64,000 nucleotides of DNA from NCBI GenBank assembly GCA_035578175.1, contig JAQMRL010000001.1, forward strand, positions 45,345,553 through 45,409,552, given 5' to 3'. Position 1 is the stretch's first letter. The number at the start of each line of letters is the position of its first letter. This document shows, piece after piece, positions 55,991-64,000 of the stretch. The notes below the pieces were generated by a model that made no database searches, was not told the DNA's origin, and worked only from the letters and a program-made list of their open reading frames with translations. The translations under genes were made by a program, and so were the position numbers. This DNA is from Catonia carolina (taxonomy: Eukaryota > Arthropoda > Insecta > Hemiptera > Achilidae).

Positions 55991-55994
55991 TTTA

Positions 55995-56170
55995 ACCCTT
56001 TTGTGTGTACGTTGCAATCTGTTCAATTTAGAACAATAAGCAACCCCATGACTCAATGAAATGAGGATGATATATTGTATGACGTGTAAATGAGGTGGTA
56101 TTGCATAGACTCAGGCCGATCATTTCTAAGATGGTATGTTTAATTGAACCCCAACCATCAAAGTACAAAG
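55995..56170 (-). mobile_element. SINE family B, copy 6, truncated by a second SINE
   Basis: The plus strand shows the complement of the family's 3' half: tgtgtacgttgcaatctgtt, caaccccatgactcaatgaa, gtgtaaatgaggtg and catttctaagatggtatgtt, ending at accccaaccatcaaagtac, where it meets the hairpin at 56174-56196. Confidence 0.8.
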
Positions 56171-56173
56171 TAT

Positions 56174-56196
56174 AAAGTCGTCGCAGCGACGACTTT
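56174..56196. repeat. Perfect hairpin at a SINE-SINE junction
   Basis: aaagtcgtcg and cgacgacttt flank the loop cag. The hairpin replaces the expected heads of both neighbouring SINEs. Confidence 0.9.
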
Positions 56197-56335
56197 GTTA
56201 CTAGATCATGCTGTCTTTGGTTCGAATCCCATTCAGGCGCGGCATATTTTCATACGTTACAAAAAATCATTTCATCCTTCATCGTCTGCATTAGCAGTAA
56301 TTGCAGAACAGTCGGACGTTAAACCAAAAAAAACC
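56197..56335 (+). mobile_element. tRNA-derived SINE family A, 5'-truncated
   Basis: It starts in the anticodon-arm region (gatcatgctgtctttggttc), then B box ggttcgaatcccattcagg, the body and the CTGCATTAGCAGTAATTGCA, GAACAGTCGGACGTTAAACC tail with a short A-run. The 5' part is lost at the hairpin. Confidence 0.85.
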
Positions 56336-56639
56336 GGGTATATACTTTATTTTAGAACAAAATAATTATTTAGAAAAGAGGTTATTCTAGAAAGGAGGCC
56401 TACTATATTTTTCATCGATTAAGTAAGTATTATTTTACCTTTTTTGAACAAGTAAAGATTACTACAACATTTTTAAAGCTTGTGGTAATTTATTAATATA
56501 TTTTCTTCCTGCTAAAGTAGATTTCTGTTCAAACAAGTTTTTCATTAGCAATGTAGTAATCGATTCTGTTTCATGTATTAATATTTGTAAGATTTAAAAA
56601 TGTTGTCTGAATTACTTCCTCTTAGAGTTTATTTCTCCT

Positions 56640-57060
56640 AACAGTTGGTTATTGTAATACCAATATCGACCTTGGACACCGCTGCTCGGAATATATGTGT
56701 AGAAGAAAAGCTACACCACTCTCTTAAGTTTTTTAGCCGTAAGGCTCGTCGTCTTACCGGATTTCGCTTTCCTGATACATTTTACCCCGTACAATCAATT
56801 GGAGTAGACTGTATCATTCTCCTGCCATAACATTACCGAGATAAGACAGTTTATAATTTAATTGTTTTTATAGTACGTATTAATAAGTTCTCCTTCGGTA
56901 TTCACGAGACATAGGACCTCCTTATTTTTTCGTATACATACAGCGATTAAAGTTCAGTAGTTTTTATCCTGTCAATATCTCGTTTTCTTTAGCGTCCATG
57001 CCTCTATTTCATACAAGAGAACTGTGTAAAAGCAGTTTTAATTATGATAACCCTATTTAA
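56640..57060 (-). mobile_element. LINE 3' fragment, second copy of the IANIRNG family
   Basis: Minus strand from 57060: CFYTVLLYEIEAWTLKKT, a decayed middle, then KRNPVRRRALRLKNLRE, WCSFSSTHIFRAAVSKVDIG with a final ITN in place of IANL. It matches VLLYG.EAWTLKK, GKRGPGRRR.SWLKNLREWF and SST.LFRAAVSKV.IALMIANLR. The plus-strand frame at 56645-56830 is its shadow. Confidence 0.7.
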
Positions 57061-57214
57061 TTAAACAACTTCAAGTTAGAAATTCTTTATCAATCTTCTG
57101 CTCCAACAAACACTAAATTGCTACAAATATTACTGAGACTGTTTGTACATATAGTCTACAAATACACGGTTCTTTAAAACCTTCAAACAATCAACAAACA
57201 CAAATTTTTCTTTT

Positions 57215-57660
57215 TTTTATCTTTAATTGTTATTACGGTACTGTACATTGAGCTGCACAACTTCCGTATTTGATTTTTAAATGGCGGAGGGGAATTTCAC
57301 TTTAAGGAGAAGAGGTACCCAGTGATACATTCTCCTTTCAAAACTTCGGGTATTGTCTGTTATCTGTTATTCAGACCAAGAGGTCTCTACTTCATTTTTG
57401 CTTTAAACGACGCTTAGTTGGAAAGTTCCTCGTAGCTAGATCACGGGCCAGTTGGTTTGGATGGTCATCTAGTCTTTCGTGAAATGTACTATACAAGGAC
57501 GCGGTTAGCTCCTTCACTGTAGGAATTTTGAAATCGTCGTGAAGGGTTTTATTTAACATTTTTCTAAATGTTTTTTACAGCACTAATAACAGATGGCCTC
57601 CCATATGTTGAGTAGCAAACACCACACTTCACAAAGACTTGCTCATCAAAACAGTTGACG
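57215..57660 (-). mobile_element. Jockey-type LINE, 3' terminal copy
   Basis: The minus strand reads KTFRKMLNKTLHDDFKIPTV, KELTASLYSTFHERLDDHPN, QLARDLATRNFPTKRRLKQK and a stop near 57405, uninterrupted for about 60 codons. This is the C-terminal end of a Jockey polymerase (IPTVK(E)EI...Y..RL..HPN.LA). 57220-57400 is the 3' untranslated part and shares the tattacggtactgtacattg block with 18275-18440, so the two are the same family. A T-run at 57210-57219 on the plus strand marks the A tail. Confidence 0.9.
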
Positions 57661-57968
57661 AAACGACTAAGAAAATCATTATGTACTCACAACTAATTTG
57701 AATTAATAGAACATTCAAATCTCTAATTCACACACTTTGCTTCTGCATTTACAACACAAAGTACAAGGTTCAAGAGACGTTGGAATAGGGGTTGGTTGTG
57801 AAGGTGTGTACTCACTCACATGAGTATGCCAATCGTAACCTGAGGGTTATCATTGAGCGACTTCTTCAGCCACGACAGTACAAGCTGTTACACTTAACTT
57901 AAATACAAATATAATATTTCTGCTTGTGCTCTGATACAGTTGTAATTTTTACCTAAGTAAATTCAAAG

Positions 57969-58917
57969 AAAAAATCTGGTGTGAAACACTCACACAACTT
58001 TCTCTTGCCGATGCAAATAATTAACAATAAACCTAACATTAGTAATAAAACATTAGAAATAAACAAAAAACTAACCTCAAAAAACGTAACCTAATTTTAA
58101 TCATGAGTGAAAGACGCAAAATGAAAATTAACCTCTTAATTAACCTCCGAGTTTGGCTTAAAAATACGGAAAATCACTCTTTCACGCTAAACTAGGCTCT
58201 GTAGAGAAAAACGCTTGAAATAAAAGTTATAGGTCTTTTAATTTTTTACAAATTTGATTATACTTTTTTGTCGTAAAATGCATAATAAGGCTAAAATCTT
58301 TACAAATCGATTTTTCACACGTTTACGTGAGAAAAAAAACAGAAAATCTCTAATTACCGCTAAACTAAGCGTTATACAAAAAAATGTTTGAAATCTAAGT
58401 TGTGGGATTTAAAATTCTCTACAACTTTTATTATATAAATGTTTGCGCTAAAATTCATATTAAAGCCGCAATCTTAAAGAAACAATTATTTTACGTGAAA
58501 ACAGCCTCTCCAAGAATGTTGGCAAACATGGCGCCTACACTATCTTGTAGAACATAAAAAATTCAGTAAACCAGGCGATTTTTAAAAAAATCGTAGGTCC
58601 AGTTTTTGAGAAAATCGGAAAAAAGTGAAAAATTACACGAATAAACTACTACTTCCGGTTGACTGATTTTGATGACAATGTTCGTGTCGGGGCCGGTAGT
58701 GGTATGTAACTTAAGTTTCAAGTTCGAACGATGTTCCGTTCTTGAGATATTCTGTTCACACACACACACACACACACACACTCAGACCAATCGCTAAAAA
58801 CATGTTTTTGGATTCAGGGGGTCTGAAAACGTGTAGATTCGGTGAAAACTCAATTTCAAAAAACCGACATGTAAACAATACTTCCTTCCTATGTATTCAT
58901 ATAGGCAAGAGAAAGTA
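57969..58917 (-). mobile_element. Helentron-associated-like element, full copy on minus strand
   Basis: On the minus strand the 5' subterminal repeat ACTTTCTCTTGCC corresponds to 58904-58916, and the 3' copy (its inverse) to 57997-58009. The hairpin gtgtga-gtgtt-tcacac lies at about 57979-57996, followed by CAGATT and a T-run. The CA microsatellite at 58757-58781 is at the conserved position. The element has about 948 bases, with body blocks (gggtaggcgcc, here with a few changes; accggaagtagtagtttatt) as in 38672-39712. No coding capacity. Confidence 0.75.
58757..58781. repeat. (CA)n microsatellite inside the element
   Basis: Twelve CA dinucleotides, much shorter than the GT tract in the copy at 38672. 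Confidence 0.95.
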
Positions 58918-58939
58918 AAAATTGTGAATATAAAATCAA

Positions 58940-59065
58940 CCCTATTCAGTTAGTTTGTGGGTCCTTCGTTTGATTCCCGCCATTTTTCATCACTATTTTT
59001 AATTTATCACCCTTCATCGACTGCATTAACAGTAATGTGCAACAGTTGTAAAAATACAAAAAATC
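58940..59065 (+). mobile_element. tRNA-derived SINE, decayed
   Basis: A weak head with B-box-like tcgtttgattcccgcc (58967-58982), then tttttcatcactattttta, tatcacccttcatcgactgc and attaacagtaatgtgcaaca: the family A-type tail (CTGCATTAGCAGTAATTGCA). Confidence 0.65.
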
Positions 59066-59069
59066 GTAT

Positions 59070-60415
59070 TGCGGATATGGTAAAAAATGTATCTTTTATC
59101 GAACATGAATATTTCGATAGATATGAGTAGTCTACATACTTTCCAATTTCAACTTCTTAGGTTCAGTGGTTTGGGTTGAACGTTGATAAGAGACTAAATT
59201 ACTATTATAATATAAATATAATAATCACATTTGAAACTAGGTTATTTTAATCCTTCATATTTTTTAATGTTATTAATAATAGCACATAACAGTATTAAGT
59301 AACCGGTGAGATAATAATATTATTAACTTATATTTGTTTTATAAGTTAATCAATTTGTAATACTAACCAGCTTTCTATTTTATTGGTTTATATCATAAAA
59401 TTTACAAAATAAAAAAAAATCAAACCAGATATTTAGGTGTTAAAAGAGTTCGGCCTCTTTTAAAGGTCATAATTTACCCAGAAGATTTGAAATTGTTAAT
59501 ACTGAAATATTTCACCTGAAAAACACGGAAGCGTGAATTATTCAACCGGCCTTGGAGCTCACTCGCGTGGAAATAATCTTGAAGCTGTAATTAAACCTTG
59601 GGAGAAATCGGCCTAAAACAAACAAAATAAAATAGGAAGCTTTATGTAATAACTTATACCATGGGAAAAAATATTTACAGTTTATTTATTAGTATCACCT
59701 TAATTTATTAATTTGTAGTGTCACTATTTTATTTTTAATACTGTTATTATGGTGTAATATTGCTAACTATTATCACAAATAAAATAAATTAATCTAAGTT
59801 TCTGCAATAGTAATTGGATCCAATTAAAATAATGATCCTTACTATGCATATTAAAATATAATAACTTATTATGTGAAAACTTAATTCTTTTTTTTTTTGA
59901 TAAATTATTATTAAAACTACTTATTGTAGCATTATTAAGGCTGTGGCAAATAAAAATTAGTTAATGAATATTTTCATAATTTTTTTTATACGTTGCGCTT
60001 GTTTTGTTTCCCATTGTGATAAAAGATCTATCAAATTCAGACGTTTAGTACTTGTTAAATATAATTTCGTTTTTAAAATAACCAGTTTGTTACGTAGCTA
60101 GTCGTAAATCATTTTATTTTCAGAAAAAATTCTAGAATACATCGTAATTTTAAATTTAAATTTTATAAGTCGGTAAATTTTAAAATAGATAGCTTACTTT
60201 AGCCCAGTTTTGAATTTACAGTAACAGTTAGTAAATAGATAATAAAGAAATGAGATACATTGAATTAATATTATTCTATAGTTTCCTAAAATTGCGCTCT
60301 GGTCGTCCACACCTATTGTTTTCCACTATTTTGACCACATTTACCAACAAAAATTCAACTTTATGAGAAGTTTCAACCATGATAACCCAGTATATATGTG
60401 CATAAATAAAAGTAC
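59070..60415. other. AT-rich gap
   Basis: No recognised elements or credible frames. Confidence 0.5.
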
Positions 60416-60420
60416 ATAAA

Positions 60421-60600
60421 GCCGGCTGCATTGGCGTAGTTGGTAACGTGCTCGCCTCTCATCATGCGTTCGTGGGTTCGAATCCCACTCAGGCACGGCA
60501 TATTTTCATACGTTACAAAAAAATCATTTCATCCTCTACAGTTACACCACAACGTCGTCGCTAATGGCCGTTGCAGTTGATGCGACTTTAAATAAATAAA
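60421..60600 (+). mobile_element. tRNA-derived SINE family A with alternative tail
   Basis: gccggctgcattggcgtagt, ttggtaacgtgctcgcctct, B box gggttcgaatcccactcagg, catacgttacaaaaaaatca, then the tail acaccacaacgtcgtcgcta, ATGGCCGTTGCAGTTGATGC, GACTTTAAATAAATAAAT. Same head-tail combination as 45593-45790; A and B boxes are well kept. Confidence 0.9.
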
Positions 60601-60604
60601 TATT

Positions 60605-61085
60605 AAAAAGTTTGTTTTAGAAAAACATGTGTATTATTACACAAACATGTGATATTATTACACAATTTATAAACGACTTATCCAATACCAGATACATAGT
60701 TGGTAATCCACCTAGACGTTTGCAACGTTGCTGGAGCAGGACCTCGTTAAACAATTTTTTTTGTAAATATAAAAAATAAAATCTATCTTGTTTTATAAAT
60801 TGATAATCAATTTCAATATTAACCGTTCATTTTAAAGTATCTTCAAAGCTCTACTATTGAGTCTCGTTCTACTCCAAGTCATGTTGTAATTACGATTCAT
60901 TTTTTCATCCTATTCACTGTTTATTGGTGTTATACAGTTGTGTACAACACATGAAAAGAACAAAAGAAGAAATTTTGAATTGAATTGATTGAAAAATTAA
61001 ATGTGGTAAAATTGATATGAATAACGTCAGTTAAAGCAGATACAATTTCAATGAATTTGACTTAACCCTGAACAAAGCAAGACCA
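60605..61085. other. AT-rich gap
   Basis: A short 'acatgtg.tattattacacaa' direct repeat at about 60627 and 60645. Nothing else. Confidence 0.45.
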
Positions 61086-61087
61086 GG

Positions 61088-61290
61088 CCGCCTTCTTGGC
61101 GGAATGGTTAAGAACACTAGATTACATTAACTACAAATCGAAAGGTCCAGGGCTCAATTTTCGGCAAGGATCTAAAAAATAAAAACAAATTAAATTAACA
61201 ATTAAACAGTAACTCACTGATACTACTCTTTAACCTACTGCAGTCGCTAATGACCAGGTGACCGAAATTGGACAGAACAGTGTCAACGTT
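61088..61290 (+). mobile_element. tRNA-derived SINE
   Basis: cgccttcttggcggaatggt and taagaacactagattacatt (A-box region), B-box-like ggtccagggctcaattttcg (61144-61163), then aaggatctaaaaaataaaaac and the tail with actgcagtcgctaatgacca. Moderately diverged. Confidence 0.7.
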
Positions 61291-61294
61291 ATAA

Positions 61295-62575
61295 ATATAA
61301 CGTAACACTTGATGTTAACGACATCAAAGAAATTTTTCAATCTTACAGACGTTTAAAACGGAAATTTCTTGAAAACGAAAACCGACTCATACGAAACCAC
61401 TACATGCCACATTTACCCGGTAATCCCCACGCAGGCTTCATAGAAGATGGAGTAGAGATATCATATAAAAAAATTAAAAATTACCAATGGAAGTCTCATT
61501 AATAAATACTATTCTCTCTTTAGTCATTCACCATCTTATTTTCATTCGCCATTGCAAAAGCAATGTTCATATTTACTACTTGTATGTATATATAATAGTT
61601 GTAAATAATATTAATAAAGTAAAAAAAACACAATGCTTAAAAATATCTGATATTCTCATAAACAAAATTAATTACTGCCTTGTGTTATGTAAACATAGTT
61701 TATTTTCATAGACTACCCGGGTTTTGATTTCCACGAAATCCGATATTTGTTGGGAAAGGTGAAAATAATAGATTATTTATTAATAATTATTATTGGGTTA
61801 ATGTGTTTTTATTCTAAAAACTTGAAATTGACATTAACTACTATATCTTTAACAATCACAAAAGGGATTTTTATAAAGTGAGTAAATTCTGATAGATAAT
61901 GATCATTAGCTTACTGCAGTGAGTTAGTTAATCGTTAATTTAATTTGTTTTGATTTATTAGATTCCTATTACTCAGTTACAATAACACACAAGTGTAAAA
62001 TAACTTCTAAATAATAGTTTTTAAATAACTTTCAATGAAATGTTTTTAAAACTTTTTCAAATATTGTAACGTTACATTAGGCAGTTCTGTTGAAATAAAC
62101 TATTGAAATAAAAATTACTACAAAGCGCTGACGTAATCGCGTACATGATGTTTCTATCGTATGTACGATGAAATTTCATTGGTAAAGATTGTAAAGTACA
62201 GGATGAAACATTTTTAACATTAATATTTGATGTTCTCAAAATGAAGTAAAACAAATATATCTCAATTTTGAAAAAGGATCAAAACATTTTGTGAGAAGTT
62301 CATATTGTTCTTAGGTATCGTATTGTTAATATAATTTGAATACAATTTTCTATAAAATTTTACATTCTTATAATAAAATTATAAAATTAATTTATCAAAC
62401 GTGCTAATTTTACTACTACATAAATTATTGTCCTGGTTAGGATAACGATTAAATATTTCCTGGTGAACATAATTATTTTTTCAGAACTACTTGATGAACA
62501 ATTTACGATGTAGACCACAATATTTATTTAAAATATTAAGTAGCAGAAGTCATAAGTTATTAAGATGAAAGAGGA
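61295..62575. other. AT-rich gap
   Basis: 61320-61440 could encode a basic peptide (KRKFLENENRLIRNHY) but resembles no family I can name. Confidence 0.4.
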
Positions 62576-62579
62576 GACG

Positions 62580-62665
62580 AATTATTGTAGGGGTACACGT
62601 ACTTCAAAATGAGATGGTATTTTCCGGCCGCTTGAATGTGGGCAACTGGCATCTTGTCGGCGTAC
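62580..62665. other. Short GC-richer unassigned segment
   Basis: ggtattttccggccgcttga and ggcatcttgtcggcgtacgc stand out in AT-rich surroundings. A second such patch is at 63140-63205 (gagctagctggctgctgcga). Either could be unrecognised repeat or exon material; the short minus-strand frames across them (62582-62785, 63113-63307) are not convincing. Confidence 0.35.
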
Positions 62666-62816
62666 GCGCTGATACATTTCAATGGACGTAAGTCTATAAT
62701 TAGTAACAATGTAAATTATTATGTTTGTAAACAGATACTTAGAAATGTTAACATTAGTATTGCTACAATTATTCACTTTGCACATTGAGAAAGGAACAAA
62801 TACATATGTGTAATAA

Positions 62817-62956
62817 GAAGGATGAGATAATATTTTCCTGAGTTGTAGGTATTACTCAGGTGTAGTATTTTTGAAAATATCAAACAAGTACTACGACCGT
62901 CTAACAAAATATAGTCACGAAGCTTACTGGTAGCAAAAAATGCAAACGATACTCTA
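62817..62956 (+). repeat. 140-bp dispersed direct repeat, copy 1
   Basis: Near-identical (two visible differences) to 63392-63531, 575 bases downstream. A shared cacattgaga occurs shortly upstream of both (62781 and 63380), with about 20 extra bases in copy 1, so the duplicated segment may be longer. Confidence 0.95.
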
Positions 62957-63391
62957 GCGCTCCAAGGAACCACCGAGCTCAGTTTGAAAAATTCGTACCA
63001 GTTAAAAATGTAAATTTTTTTCTCTGCTTAATATTTATAAATACTATTGAAAAAATGATAATTTCTTATCAATAATGTAAGTAAACATGCCAACCCTGTA
63101 ATTGTCTTTAAATTACAGAGAAATATCATGAATTAATGTGATGTGAGCTAGCTGGCTGCTGCGAGCGCTGTAATCGGATAGACAACAAAAAAGAGCGGAA
63201 GCTTCAGAACTGCATAACCTACGTTTAAAAAAAACTAATGAAAAGTTTCTATCTTTTTTTCTGTTCTCTTTCGATGAATTCTCTGATAGAATGTTCTGAT
63301 CAAACAACTTTCATTCGTTAGTTTTATATAAGTTGTTAAACGTGGAACTTATTTTTAAAAAAAATAAAAAAGGATAACGCACATTGAGACT

Positions 63392-63531
63392 GAAGGATGA
63401 GATAATATTTTCCTGAGTTGTAGGTATTACTCAGGTGTAGTATTTTTGAAAACATCAAACAAGTACTACGACAGTCTAACAAAATATAGTCACGAAGCTT
63501 ACTGGTAGCAAAAAATGCAAACGATACTCTA
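63392..63531 (+). repeat. 140-bp dispersed direct repeat, copy 2
   Basis: From gaaggatgagataatatttt to caaacgatactcta, matching 62817-62956. After it, copy 2 continues with an AT-rich aattttaaat duplication, while copy 1 continues with gcgctccaaggaac. Confidence 0.95.
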
Positions 63532-63534
63532 AAT

Positions 63535-64000
63535 TTTAAATTTTTAAATTTTAAACGTGAAGATTAGATTTATGATTATTCGATGGATGGTTTACTTCAA
63601 TTCTATTTGTTTTTATTATTGTATTAGTCTCAAATTAATTAGCTTTCTTTGAAATTAGAAATTGGTGTAGGCCTACTGATGTAAAATTTCCGTGTATTTG
63701 TTGTTCCTTCGGCTAACTGAAATACTTCGAAAATACAGCAAAAGAGAAGTTTTGTAGAATTTTTTATCAAGTTTGCAATGCTTTTTATCTTTTTTACCAG
63801 ATACTAAAGTTAAACAACCTCTTAGATGCACTAAGTATTTAACGGAGTTTTAATATCTTCTGTTCCGAAGTTAATATCTGTAACATATTTTACTAATTTC
63901 TATAATTCTCTAACACATTTTACGATTTACCATTACCATTTTCTCCATTTTACCATTGTATCATTAGCATAATATTTAGCCAATTATTCCGATCAATATA
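63535..64000. other. AT-rich end of the window
   Basis: Nothing recognised. Confidence 0.5.

Noticed and set aside
61320..61440. Basic peptide-coding stretch
   Set aside because: Short and without a family match or conserved motif order; not enough to call a gene or LINE end.

Overview
This window looks like intergenic or intronic DNA from an arthropod, most likely an insect. It is AT-rich, contains no intact protein gene longer than about 125 codons, and is dense with decayed transposable elements: non-LTR retrotransposons of Jockey type, mariner-type transposons, tRNA-derived SINEs and rolling-circle-like elements. The repeat style would suit a hemipteran, but that is a weak inference. Nothing bacterial, viral or CRISPR-like is visible.

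The only plausible host coding sequence is one exon-like stretch at about 1476-1724 (+). It is richer in G+C than its surroundings, encodes a signal-peptide-like start followed by a Tyr/His/Gln-rich segment, and runs into possible splice donors. It could be the first coding exon of a secreted protein whose other exons I cannot place.

The rest is a mosaic of repeats. (1) Seven loci (2776-3331, 26003-26786, 27858-27912, 30866-30945, 36275-37060, 38672-39712, 57969-58917) belong to one roughly 1-kb family. Its full copies have 13-bp subterminal inverted repeats, a GT microsatellite always at the same place, and a hairpin at the 3' end, which is the layout of Helentron-associated (HINE/DINE-1-like) non-autonomous elements. 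(2) Five Jockey-type LINE 3' ends lie at 1-490, 18270-18890, 19600-20200, 28286-28760 and 57215-57660. (3) About a dozen further LINE 3' ends preserve only the region downstream of the reverse-transcriptase core. (4) Two mariner-type relics lie at 5761-6200 and 15821-16776, the second with about 150-bp terminal inverted repeats. (5) A TTAA-flanked inverted-repeat element occupies 14935-15712. (6) Several tRNA-derived SINE families are present, among which heads and tails appear to be exchanged. (7) A 355-bp repeat with an AAC-type tail occurs at 8387-8737 and 39961-40317 with a fragment at 35605-35705. (8) Local duplications lie at 7768-7935, 21907-22492, 24977-25430 and 62817-63531.

No operon or pathway can be described. 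Most of the recognisable information is transposon history: 5'-truncated LINEs, SINEs with their A-rich tails, and nested or abutting insertions such as those in 17430-18890 and 55995-56335. The gaps between are AT-rich sequence in which I see little beyond chance ORFs and simple repeats.
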